Shown: positions 1 to 6,598 of the stretch, piece after piece
Layout of the letters: each line of letters begins with the position of its first letter
Position numbering within the stretch: position 1 is the stretch's first letter
Assembly (NCBI GenBank): GCA_027065835.1
Contig: JAMONK010000134.1
Location: 1-10,296 of the forward strand
Direction of reading: 5' to 3'
Source: Thermococcus sp.
GTDB taxonomy: Archaea; Methanobacteriota_B; Thermococci; Thermococcales; Thermococcaceae
Length of the DNA stretch: 10,296 nt
Program-made: the position numbers and the translations under genes
The notes under the pieces: model-generated
Databases searched by the model: none
What the model saw: only the letters and a program-made list of their open reading frames with translations
Told to the model about the DNA's origin: nothing

Positions 1-347
1 AGCTCGTGAAGAAGATAAAGCCGCTCTACGAGCTGACCGAGAGGGAGGTTGTAGCTTACGCTCTCGCCAACGGTATAGAGTACCACATCGAGGAATGCCC
101 CCACGCGGTTGGGGCACCGACCATAGAGTACAAGGGGGTACTCAACGAGATGGAGGAGAAGAGGCCGGGCACCAAGATCAACTTCGTCAAAGGCTACCTG
201 AGGAAGAAGGCTCTCTTCGAGGCCGAGCTCCAGGAAGCGGAGCTGAGGGAGTGCGAGGTCTGCGGGATGCCGTCGAGCGGGGAGGTATGTTCGTTCTGCA
301 GGTTCTGGCGCAGGGAGGAGCCGATAGATTTCAGGGTGATGAGATGA
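1..347 (+). CDS. ttuA: TtuA/Ncs6-type tRNA 2-thiolation protein, C-terminal part (5' end outside window)
   Basis: The reading frame is open at the left edge, so this is the last 115 or so codons of a longer gene (family members are about 300 residues). TtuA-type enzymes activate a tRNA uridine by adenylation and replace its oxygen with sulfur, giving 2-thiouridine; in thermophiles the m5s2U at position 54 stabilises tRNA. The visible part begins with a KPLYELTEREVVAYA segment, typical of the end of the PP-loop ATPase fold, continues through a basic stretch (FVKGYLRKK), and ends in the C-terminal zinc finger, two C-x2-C pairs (CEVCG and CSFC, about bases 252-300). The catalytic PP-loop and N-terminal zinc finger lie upstream and cannot be checked. 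The GTG at base 6 is an internal codon, not a start. The close relative NcsA/Ncs6, which acts on wobble U34, is the main alternative. The stop overlaps the next start (ATGA, 344-347). Confidence 0.75.
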   Translation, partial: LVKKIKPLYELTEREVVAYALANGIEYHIEECPHAVGAPTIEYKGVLNEMEEKRPGTKINFVKGYLRKKALFEAELQEAELRECEVCGMPSSGEVCSFCRFWRREEPIDFRVMR

Positions 348-838
348 AGCCAACGACAACTTTTCCCCCACTGAGGAAAAGGTTCTTCACCACGATGAGA
401 GCGTACACGACATTCCTGTGGACGGGAGCAGGGCTCTCGCTCATCATAACAGCCATGATGACCTGGAGGGGCAGTCTAGTCCCCGCCCTCGTCTACCTGA
501 CGGCGGTCGCGTTTTTCACGACGTCCACGCTCATGTACAGTGAGCTTGAAGAGGAGCTGAAACACCTGAAGTTCACATCGTACTGGCGCTTCTTCAGCAG
601 ATACTCCCCACCCCTGGGAGGGTACGCGATCCTTCACGTGCTGACCGGTCTCGTCTTCGTGATAGCGGACGTCCTGAAGGGGAACTACGCCGTTCTGGCC
701 ATCCTGCTCATTCTGAAGGGGGTCTTCGAGCACGTCCTCATGGGGTTCGTGGAGAACCTGAAAACCGCCTCACTGCTCTACGATGAGGTCCTGAACGGCC
801 AAGTGGACAGGCTCTCCATCAAAGATCCATTCAAGTGA
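344..838 (+). CDS. Small four-helix membrane protein of unknown function
   Basis: This gene encodes 164 residues. I do not recognise the family. Four hydrophobic segments are visible at about residues 21-41, 44-65, 92-111 and 114-136, joined by a charged loop after helix 2 (SELEEELKHLK) and a polar tail (EVLNGQVDRLSIKDPFK). The frame stays open upstream to base 95, but the start is taken at 344 because that ATG overlaps the stop of the thiolation gene (ATGA) and follows the ribosome binding sequence GGGTGAT at 334-340. The layout implies translation coupled to the upstream gene. Coupling to a tRNA-modifying enzyme does not reveal a role. The last 8 bp overlap the end of the converging glycosyltransferase gene, so the two mRNAs have complementary 3' ends. 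Confidence 0.8.
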   Translation: MKPTTTFPPLRKRFFTTMRAYTTFLWTGAGLSLIITAMMTWRGSLVPALVYLTAVAFFTTSTLMYSELEEELKHLKFTSYWRFFSRYSPPLGGYAILHVLTGLVFVIADVLKGNYAVLAILLILKGVFEHVLMGFVENLKTASLLYDEVLNGQVDRLSIKDPFK

Positions 839-2171
839 ACCGCCTCGTTTTCTCCCAGTGGAGCTTCCCAACCAGGAGCCGGAGGAGGCCCCTCATGGTG
901 TACACAACCCCGGCGAGCACGAAGACGAGGAAGTACGCTGGGTACGCAAGAACGAACCACCATTGGACACCAAAACCGAATCTGCGCTTTTCCAGCCAGT
1001 TTGAGTAGGCAACTGAAAACCAGAAGACCAGGAAAGCTAGTACGGAGACTACCAAAAAGAGTTTCGGCCTGGCGAGGGTCAGGGGGACGCCCCCGGACAG
1101 AATGAGATAACCGTTGAGAACGACCGAGAGGAACCAGAAAACGGGGACGAGGTAGCTTATCATGTAGAAGTGTTCCACAAAGGCTTCCATGACCCCGGAG
1201 CAGCTTCTGAGAACCGGCCAGTAGTAGTCGAGCATCACCTGAAGGTGTCCCTGGGCCCAGCGGGAGCGCTGCTTTATGTAGTCCCTCAGCGTCTCAACCG
1301 CCTCCTCCCATCCGATTACACCGTGGTAGTAGAGGAAGCGGTAGCCTTCTATGAGGGCCCTTGCCCACAGCTCCGTGTCCTCGGTCACGGAGTCCTCCCT
1401 GAACTTCCCGAGGCGGAGGAGGTGGGAAAACCTGAGCAGGGCCACGGTACCACCGTACTTGCCGTTCTCGTTGAGTTTCAAGTCCCCTTCAATTGCAACG
1501 TTGAAACCGACCAGCCTTTCAAGGGTTATGAATCGTGTTATGAAGTTCCTGCTCCAGTTCCTGGGTCTAACGTTACCCTGAACGCCTATGATGTAGTTTG
1601 GTGCGTTCTCCATTATCCCAACGAGCGTTCTTACGGCCTTTGGCGACAGCAGGTAGTCGGCATCGAGAATGAAAACGTAATCCGGCCGTTTAAAGGTGCT
1701 CTCTATGAGTTCAAGGGTGTAGTTCAGCGCACCCGGCTTGCTCCTCCCCCTGTGGCGTGGAACGTTGACCACAACGACCCTGTCGGGATGGGTGGATTCA
1801 AAGGCCCGCATAACCCCAAGGGTTCCGTCCGTGGAGTTATCGTTGATGAGAAACAGCTTCAGGTTGGAGTAGTCCTGGTTCAGGATCGCCCTGGCGGTTC
1901 TCCCTATCACCGCCTCCTCGTTGTGGGCAGGTACGAGGACGTAGACGGTCGGCTCGAAGAACCCCGTCGGAACGTCGGCCGGTGAAAAGGGGTAGTCACG
2001 CAGGGTAGCGAGGATGAGGAGGGAGTAGAAGATCATTCCCGATGAAACCATGAAAAAGAGGAACACCAGGACTAACTCGAGGAGGTAGGTAACGGGGACG
2101 AGGACTGAAAGTCCCATGAGCAACAGGAGGTACAGGTAGAGCACCGACTGGAACTTGAGGGATGGCCTCAT
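831..2171 (-). CDS. Membrane-bound processive family 2 glycosyltransferase
   Basis: The protein has 446 residues from the chosen start. Two N-terminal membrane helices (about 7-31 and 32-58) lead into a cytoplasmic GT-A domain. The domain opens with VLVPAHNEE (about 78-86) and has the nucleotide-binding IND (D111), the metal-binding DAD (170-172), the general-base ED pair in TEDTELW (264-265) and QRSRW (301-305), the Q-x-x-R-W signature of processive enzymes such as cellulose, hyaluronan and chitin-oligomer synthases. Three helices follow (about 336-358, 369-390, 402-427). This layout fits synthesis of a beta-linked polysaccharide from a nucleotide sugar with export through the membrane; the sugar cannot be read from sequence. 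The frame extends to 2273, but the ATG at 2169-2171 is preferred: it lies 27 bp from the centre of a TATA box, while a start at 2273 would place that promoter inside the gene. It has no Shine-Dalgarno, as expected for a leaderless mRNA. Confidence 0.9.
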   Translation of the reverse strand: MRPSLKFQSVLYLYLLLLMGLSVLVPVTYLLELVLVFLFFMVSSGMIFYSLLILATLRDYPFSPADVPTGFFEPTVYVLVPAHNEEAVIGRTARAILNQDYSNLKLFLINDNSTDGTLGVMRAFESTHPDRVVVVNVPRHRGRSKPGALNYTLELIESTFKRPDYVFILDADYLLSPKAVRTLVGIMENAPNYIIGVQGNVRPRNWSRNFITRFITLERLVGFNVAIEGDLKLNENGKYGGTVALLRFSHLLRLGKFREDSVTEDTELWARALIEGYRFLYYHGVIGWEEAVETLRDYIKQRSRWAQGHLQVMLDYYWPVLRSCSGVMEAFVEHFYMISYLVPVFWFLSVVLNGYLILSGGVPLTLARPKLFLVVSVLAFLVFWFSVAYSNWLEKRRFGFGVQWWFVLAYPAYFLVFVLAGVVYTMRGLLRLLVGKLHWEKTRRFT

Positions 2172-2189
2172 CACAAGGGTTTTAATCGA

Positions 2190-2207
2190 GGGGTATAAAT
2201 ATCCCCC
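2190..2207. promoter_or_regulatory. Shared TATA box of a divergent promoter
   Basis: The AT block TATAAATAT (2194-2202) sits alone between a G run (2190-2193) and a C run (2203-2207). Read on the plus strand it gives TATAAATA; on the minus strand ATATTTATA. The start codon of the minus-strand glycosyltransferase (2171) is 27 bp from its centre and that of the plus-strand gene (2224) is 26 bp away. Archaeal transcription starts about 25-27 bp from the TATA centre, so both start codons coincide with the predicted transcription starts. The two-way use is inferred. Confidence 0.65.
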
Positions 2208-2223
2208 GGTTGAAATGGCGGGG

Positions 2224-2637
2224 ATGAAAATAATCGGTGCATCCCATCCCGGGAGGTTCTCGAGGGAGTTCACGGGTGGAGGCGTTGATGGACAGGAACG
2301 ATATTTGGCGGAGTTCAGCGTAGATGGGGGAAGGTGCAGGCTTGTACACGATTACAGGACAGGTGAAGTCTTCATATGGTTCGAGAGCAAGGCGGCCGTC
2401 GGTATAATGCGGAGGGTACTGTCCCTGACCGACTACCTTGGAAGGGCCCTATTCGTTGGAACGCTCCCGGGGAGGGGGATGAGGGGGGAAGCGTTCGTGA
2501 AGCTCCCCGGAGGGAGGCTTGAGGTACGAAGGACTGGGGAAGGCCTCTGGCTCGGCTGGGACGGGTCCAACTGGATTTTCTCGGCCAACGTTCAGGGGAT
2601 CGCCGAGCTCATAGATCTCATGGGGGATGGTCCGTGA
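2224..2637 (+). CDS. Protein of unknown function, 137 aa, first gene of operon
   Basis: I do not recognise this family. The product is soluble, with no signal peptide and no membrane segment, and looks beta-rich: short alternating strands separated by Gly and charged turns (for example GEVFIWFESK, GGRLEVRRTGEG, GLWLGWDGSNW), ending in a probable helix (IAELIDLMGD). The frame is open from 2155, and ATGs at 2215 and 2224 are possible. The second is preferred because it lies 26 bp from the centre of the TATA box at 2194-2202, making the mRNA leaderless; the ATG at 2215 would lie upstream of that transcription start. The stop overlaps the GTG start of the large membrane protein (GTGA, 2634-2637), so the two are translated as a unit and may work together. 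Confidence 0.7.
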   Translation: MKIIGASHPGRFSREFTGGGVDGQERYLAEFSVDGGRCRLVHDYRTGEVFIWFESKAAVGIMRRVLSLTDYLGRALFVGTLPGRGMRGEAFVKLPGGRLEVRRTGEGLWLGWDGSNWIFSANVQGIAELIDLMGDGP

Positions 2638-4901
2638 GGCGGAACTACGTGGCCATTCTTCTCATTCTCTCCGTGGTCGAGTTCCTTCCCATTTTCCTGG
2701 CCCCAAACCCGCCCAGCCTGGGTGGGGACGGTCTTGGGCACCTCTTTAAGGTTCACGAGTTGATGACCGAAGGGTGGGTACCGTGGATTGAGGAGTGGTA
2801 CGCAGGGTTCCCGTTCCTTCATTTCTACCCACCCGCCCCGTACATCATAGCGGGGTTGCTTGGAAAGCTTTTCGGGAGCGATGTGAAGGGCTACGCAGCG
2901 GTCCTCATGCTGACGTCTTTCCTGGGGGCCCTTGGCCTGCACACCTATCTCAGGAGACTCGGGAAAGAATCCTACGTTGCTCCTGTAGTTTTTCTGCTCT
3001 TCCCCTGGCGCCTTGGGGTCGCCTACGTGGAAGGGAACTTCCCCCGGGCGAACGCAATTAACCTGGCCCCCCTCTTCCTCCTGGGTGTCCTGTACTTAAC
3101 TGAGTACAGGGAGAGATACCTGGTACTCTCGGCCCTGATGATCTCGTTCGTCTCGCTAACCCACCACTCGATACTCGTGCCCCTCATCCTGATAGCGCTG
3201 GTTCTTCACTGGAACGACCTGAAGAGCGTTCACGCGATTGGAAACTCCCTCCGCGTCGGGGGGGCTGTGGTTTTTCTCACCGCCTTCTGGTACGTTCCTT
3301 TCTTCATAGATAGGGGATGGACGCACTTCTGGGATATATACACAGATAAATGGCTCTTCCATGGGTACAGCGTGTCCCCAAGCCTGTTCGTAAGGCCTCC
3401 GGGGGTCTTTATAGTGGCACTACTTGCCATGGCAATAGCAATTGGAATCAGGAGGCAAAGATTGGACCCAAAAAAAGTTATACTAATCGGGACGTGTGCC
3501 TACCTCTCACTCGGTCAATATTCCCCGACTAGAGAGATCTACTCCCTTCCCATTATATCACTCATCCCGCCCTACAGGTGGATCGATGTTACTTCAGTTT
3601 TAATCCCCCTGATCATAGCCGATTCACTCGAGGGCATGAAGCCGAGACTAAAAGCCATTGCTGGACTTACGTTGATGCTTATCGTAGCACTCCCCACAGC
3701 GGTGATCATACCGCATATCGGGCCGTATCCTCAAAATTTGGTGGAGATCGGAGGAGTTCTCAAGGAACAACATGGGGACAACTGGAGGTTCCTAATGTAC
3801 CCTCCCATAGGGGTTGCGTATTACAGTTACCTTCCCGTTCTCAGTTCAAAGGATACAATGAATGGCTGGTACCACGAGGGAAACCCTGCCGGGGATGGAG
3901 AATGGCGGATGTGGTCCCTCCTAGAGACTGGAAAGAACGCGACCCCATATCTAAAAGCTTACGCGGTGAGATTCTTCATAAGTTGCACAGATACAGCGCC
4001 CCACGGTTACACTTATCAACGTGCTGTAGGCGGATGCAAAGTTTACAAATCCAACGTGAGCTTCGTCCAGCAGGTTTCGACCCTCATGGTCGGAAAGTTC
4101 TACGACCTTCCACTCGACTACGCTTACGTTAAGGAACTCCCCAAAAACCTTGGAGGCGTGGGGACCATCATCTACTCCGGGAACCCCAACAACGAGACCG
4201 CGGAGGAACTGCTGGCCTTCATCGAGAGAGGGGGAACTTTAATCTGGGCCCCATCAACGCCGGAAAGGCTCTTCGGCGTGAACGCCACCACGAGACCCAT
4301 AACCTCCTCCGAGCTGAGTTCCCGCATCTACAACGTCTCCAGCTTTGCCCCGTTCAGGTACGGGAGCTCCCCCTGGTACGGACCCGTCTTCAGCAACGTC
4401 ACACCCCTGGTAAGGATGGGGAAGTGGACGCTCATAGGGGTAAAGGAAATCGGGAGGGGAAGGCTCTACGTCCTTGGCGGGAACTTCCTCTACCATCTCG
4501 CCTACACCGGTTCCGGATACGAGACCAAAATCCTGAGGGGATTTATCGTTGACGAGAAACGTCTGAAGGTTGAAAGTGTTGAGAGGGGGGAGGGGTGGTA
4601 CTCGTTCGAAATTAAGGCCAACGGACCCCTTCTGATTCGGGTCTCCGAGGCGTACTTCCCCTACTGGACTGTTAAGGTGAACGGGAGTCCAGTGAAGGCG
4701 ATCAGAGACGACAGGACCGGGTTGACACTACTGGAAGTTGATGGGGACTCAACGGTCGTGGGGGTCTTCAGGGACCCATTCACGAGGCTCCGTCACTACT
4801 CGCTCCTCGCCTGGGTCATACTGCTCCTGTACGCCGTGGCGAAGTTCCCACCTAGAAGGAAAATTTCAGGTCCGAAGCGTTCGGGGGATAACGGACCATG
4901 A
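2634..4901 (+). CDS. Large polytopic membrane protein, PTPS-related/GT-C-like
   Basis: The product has 755 residues. The N-terminal half (about 5-360) is a run of hydrophobic helices. A first outer loop has the acidic motif GGDGLGHLFK (30-39) and then FLHFYPPAPY (61-70), the pattern of membrane proteins annotated as '6-pyruvoyl-tetrahydropterin synthase related domain' (PF10131), which resemble GT-C glycosyltransferases using lipid-linked sugars. Residues from about 362 to 715 form a large hydrophilic, probably extracellular domain, followed by one helix (about 724-741) and a basic tail. The start is the GTG overlapping the upstream stop, preceded by a G-rich ribosome binding site near 2622-2626. 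Next to a processive family 2 glycosyltransferase, a role in surface glycan or glycolipid assembly is a reasonable inference, but no reaction is established for this family. Bases 3400-3720 are clearly less GC-rich than the rest of the gene. Confidence 0.75.
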   Translation: MRRNYVAILLILSVVEFLPIFLAPNPPSLGGDGLGHLFKVHELMTEGWVPWIEEWYAGFPFLHFYPPAPYIIAGLLGKLFGSDVKGYAAVLMLTSFLGALGLHTYLRRLGKESYVAPVVFLLFPWRLGVAYVEGNFPRANAINLAPLFLLGVLYLTEYRERYLVLSALMISFVSLTHHSILVPLILIALVLHWNDLKSVHAIGNSLRVGGAVVFLTAFWYVPFFIDRGWTHFWDIYTDKWLFHGYSVSPSLFVRPPGVFIVALLAMAIAIGIRRQRLDPKKVILIGTCAYLSLGQYSPTREIYSLPIISLIPPYRWIDVTSVLIPLIIADSLEGMKPRLKAIAGLTLMLIVALPTAVIIPHIGPYPQNLVEIGGVLKEQHGDNWRFLMYPPIGVAYYSYLPVLSSKDTMNGWYHEGNPAGDGEWRMWSLLETGKNATPYLKAYAVRFFISCTDTAPHGYTYQRAVGGCKVYKSNVSFVQQVSTLMVGKFYDLPLDYAYVKELPKNLGGVGTIIYSGNPNNETAEELLAFIERGGTLIWAPSTPERLFGVNATTRPITSSELSSRIYNVSSFAPFRYGSSPWYGPVFSNVTPLVRMGKWTLIGVKEIGRGRLYVLGGNFLYHLAYTGSGYETKILRGFIVDEKRLKVESVERGEGWYSFEIKANGPLLIRVSEAYFPYWTVKVNGSPVKAIRDDRTGLTLLEVDGDSTVVGVFRDPFTRLRHYSLLAWVILLLYAVAKFPPRRKISGPKRSGDNGP

Positions 4902-4936
4902 CGCTTTTCACGCCTCGGGCCTCACCGGCGCAACTG

Positions 4937-4979
4937 ATTTAAAGTTTCATGTCAAGATACTCACTTAAGGTGAGGTAAA
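4937..4979 (+). promoter_or_regulatory. Promoter and ribosome binding site of the interrupted gene
   Basis: A TATA-like ATTTAAAG at 4937-4944 is followed, at the expected distance, by a predicted transcription start near 4966. The strong ribosome binding sequence GGTGAGGT (4969-4976) then lies 3 bases before the ATG at 4980. These signals belong to the host gene and are intact, which supports 4980 as its true start. No other feature is seen between 4902 and 4936. Confidence 0.55.
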
Positions 4980-5098
4980 ATGGGGCTTCGAGACGTAGTC
5001 ATTGTGGAGATGTGGGAATCGATCGGACCCGGGGAGACGGTTCTTTTCGAAAGGATCGGAGAGGGAGATATGAGCATGGGGATGTACCACACCCTGAC
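4980..5098 (+). pseudogene. 5' fragment of a DUF257-like gene cut by an insertion element
   Basis: Forty codons from a well-supported ATG encode a fragment starting MGLRDVVIVEMWESIGPGET, with the W-x-x-(I/L)-x-P-G-E-x-V-L pattern I associate with the N-terminus of DUF257 proteins (PF03192, a Thermococcales family of unknown function). Within the element the frame picks up a short foreign tail (FSF) and stops at 5109-5111, giving a 43-residue product if translated. The missing remainder is found at 6737-7055. Joining 5098 to 6737 restores one open frame across codon 40 (AC + G) and reads YHTLTPIISDPNRK. The family name is moderate in confidence; the interruption is well supported by the frame. 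Confidence 0.65.
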
Positions 5099-5114
5099 AT
5101 TTTCTTTTTGAAAG

Positions 5115-5134
5115 CCTCGTCCTTTAGGGTGGGG
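5115..5134 (+). repeat. Left-end hairpin of the IS element
   Basis: CCTCGTCC-TTTA-GGGTGGGG folds into an 8-bp stem with three G-T wobble pairs and a four-base TTTA loop. The four bases just before it are AAAG, the same as the left guide tetranucleotide that in IS608 helps choose the TTAC target. The same fold and loop recur at the right end. Confidence 0.65.
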
Positions 5135-5180
5135 ATGCAATAAACCACCCAACCAGCCTTTGAACAGGAAAGCATCTCAC

Positions 5181-5221
5181 CGAAAAGCTTATGAATTTGG
5201 CCATACTAATGTAGATTGGTG
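5181..5221 (+). promoter_or_regulatory. Promoter and ribosome binding site of the RHH-tnpB operon
   Basis: CGAAAAGCTTATGAAT (5181-5196) fits an archaeal BRE (CGAAAA) followed by a weak TATA box (CTTATGAA). Transcription would start near 5214. A GGTG at 5218-5221, complementary to the 16S rRNA tail, lies 7 bases before the ATG at 5229. This is a weak match judged by eye. Confidence 0.45.
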
Positions 5222-5228
5222 TTGGTTA

Positions 5229-5384
5229 ATGGGAGTTATTAACGTGTCAGTTGATGATGAAGTCGAGAAAAAGTTCAGAGAACTCGTAGCAAAAAAATAC
5301 GGGAAGATTAGAGGAGCCTTAGGCGTTGCGGTAACAGAAGCAATGAAACTCTGGATTAAAAAAGTCGAAAGAGAGGACTTATGA
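5229..5384 (+). CDS. Ribbon-helix-helix-like accessory protein coupled to tnpB
   Basis: This gene encodes 51 residues. The sequence has the layout of a minimal ribbon-helix-helix DNA-binding protein: a short strand (INVSVDDEVE, about residues 4-13), helix 1 (EKKFRELVAKKYG), a turn (KIRGALG) and helix 2 (VAVTEAMKLWIKKVERED). In such proteins the strand of a dimer reads the major groove. The frame is open from a TTG at 5160, but the ATG at 5229 is favoured: it starts just before the RHH strand, has GGTG 7 bases upstream and lies about 15 bases after a predicted transcription start. Its stop overlaps the tnpB start (ATGA, 5381-5384), so the two are translationally coupled. A likely job is to repress the operon or bind the element ends; this is inference. 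It is too short and unlike TnpA (no HUH motif) to be the transposase. Confidence 0.75.
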   Translation: MGVINVSVDDEVEKKFRELVAKKYGKIRGALGVAVTEAMKLWIKKVEREDL

Positions 5385-6598
5385 AGCGAACGATAACGGT
5401 TAAACTCCAACCCTCAAAAGAACAAGCAAAAATCCTCTTCGAATTAGCCGATACTAGTACCAAAGTCTGGAACAGGGTAAACTACTTGAGGAGACAACAA
5501 TTCTTCAAAGAGCAAATCGTGGACTTTAACAGCACAGAGAAAACCGTTTATGAAGAGTTTAAGCGAGAAATCGGTTCAGCAACTGTTCAACAAATAGCGA
5601 GGAAGAACGCTGAAAGCTGGCGTTCATTCTTCTCACTCCTTCGGAAAAAGCGAAATGGAGAACTTCCCTCATGGCTTAAGCCAAAACCGCCAAACTATCT
5701 CAAGGAAGACGGAAGGAGGAAACCCTTAATCGTCCTCCGGAACGACCAATACAAAATCGAGGGTAACAAGCTAATCCTTAAAGGCCTTGGAAAGTTTAAA
5801 CACCTCGAAGTCCAGTTTAAGAGCAAAATACACTTAAAGGGCAAGCAAGGGCGGTTAGAAATCACTTATGACGAGGAAAAGCGGAAATGGTATGCTCATC
5901 TAAGCCTCACAGTCGAGGAAAAACTTGAGGGCGAGAAGTGGATTAAGCTCCCAAGAACTCCAAAGGGAAATCTCTCCGCTGGAATTGACTTGGGAGTGAA
6001 TAACCTCATGGCTGTTTATGTGGAGAATGGGGAAAGCTTTCTCATGAACGGAAGACCGTTAAAGAGCATTGACTTTTACTGGAGGAAGAGGATTGCTGAA
6101 TACCAGTCCAAACTCAATAAGAGTGGAGCTAAAACAAGTAGGAAACTTAAAAGAATGCATGAGAAGGCCAAACTTCAGGCGAAGCACTACATTAACGCGG
6201 CAGTAAGGCAAACCGTGAGGAGGCTTTATGATTCGGGCGTTTCCAAGATTGTCGTTGGTTATCCAAAGGGAATAGCTCGGAACTCTGACAAGGGTAAAAA
6301 GCAAAACTTCATTCTTTCCCACGTGTGGCGGTTTAATTACATGATTAAACGCCTCACAGAAGTTGCCGAGGAGTATGGTATTCGGGTCGATGTGGTTGAT
6401 GAGGCTTTCACTTCGAAAACTTGCCCTGTCTGCGGGAAGCCCCACAAAGGGGCCCGCTTCGTTCGTGGTTTGTTTAAGTGTCCTGCAACGGGGCTTATCT
6501 TCAATGCGGACTTGGTTGGTGCTTTTAACATTTTGAAGAAGGTTGTGCCGATAACCCCGAACTTGGACGGGCTTTATGCCCAAGGGAGGGGTAATTAG
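5381..6598 (+). CDS. tnpB: TnpB RNA-guided nuclease (IS605/OrfB family)
   Basis: The protein has 405 residues, full length for the family. TnpB proteins bind a guide RNA made from the element's right end and cut DNA next to a short motif, helping the element persist after excision; they are related to Cas12. The N-terminal part (1-190) is the helix-rich wedge/recognition region with the typical start TITVKLQPSKEQ. The RuvC nuclease core has D203 in GIDLGVNN, E341 in VVDEAFTS and D377 in NADLVGAFNIL, so all three catalytic acids are present. The zinc-finger insert between E341 and D377 has the first pair C348/C351 (CPVCG), but the second is CPATG: C367 is present and position 370 is Thr, not Cys. 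The frame is intact and the gene looks functional. Its start overlaps the stop of the RHH gene. The AT-rich codon use differs from neighbouring host genes. Confidence 0.93.
   Translation: MKRTITVKLQPSKEQAKILFELADTSTKVWNRVNYLRRQQFFKEQIVDFNSTEKTVYEEFKREIGSATVQQIARKNAESWRSFFSLLRKKRNGELPSWLKPKPPNYLKEDGRRKPLIVLRNDQYKIEGNKLILKGLGKFKHLEVQFKSKIHLKGKQGRLEITYDEEKRKWYAHLSLTVEEKLEGEKWIKLPRTPKGNLSAGIDLGVNNLMAVYVENGESFLMNGRPLKSIDFYWRKRIAEYQSKLNKSGAKTSRKLKRMHEKAKLQAKHYINAAVRQTVRRLYDSGVSKIVVGYPKGIARNSDKGKKQNFILSHVWRFNYMIKRLTEVAEEYGIRVDVVDEAFTSKTCPVCGKPHKGARFVRGLFKCPATGLIFNADLVGAFNILKKVVPITPNLDGLYAQGRGN

Noticed and set aside
336..400. C/D box guide RNA suggested by GTGATGA at 336 and CTGA at 371
   Set aside because: No convincing second C'/D pair and no terminal stem. 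The GTGATGA is explained by the ribosome binding site and the ATGA start/stop overlap.
1170..1985. A 271-codon open frame on the plus strand opposite the glycosyltransferase
   Set aside because: It lies wholly opposite a gene with clear family motifs. Its translation has no recognisable domain, and long antisense frames are common in GC-rich genes.
2155..2223. Longer N-terminus for the 137-aa protein
   Set aside because: It would start upstream of the TATA box and overlap the start of the divergent glycosyltransferase. The ATG at 2224 fits the promoter spacing.
5100..5110. T-rich TTTTCTTTTTG as a dedicated terminator
   Set aside because: It could stop transcription entering the element, but it lies in the left end where the linker between cleavage site and hairpin is expected, and nothing else separates the two explanations.
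5160..5228. Extension of the RHH protein to a TTG at 5160
   Set aside because: The added 23 residues do not look like RHH sequence and would span the predicted promoter at 5181-5196. The ATG at 5229 has better signals.
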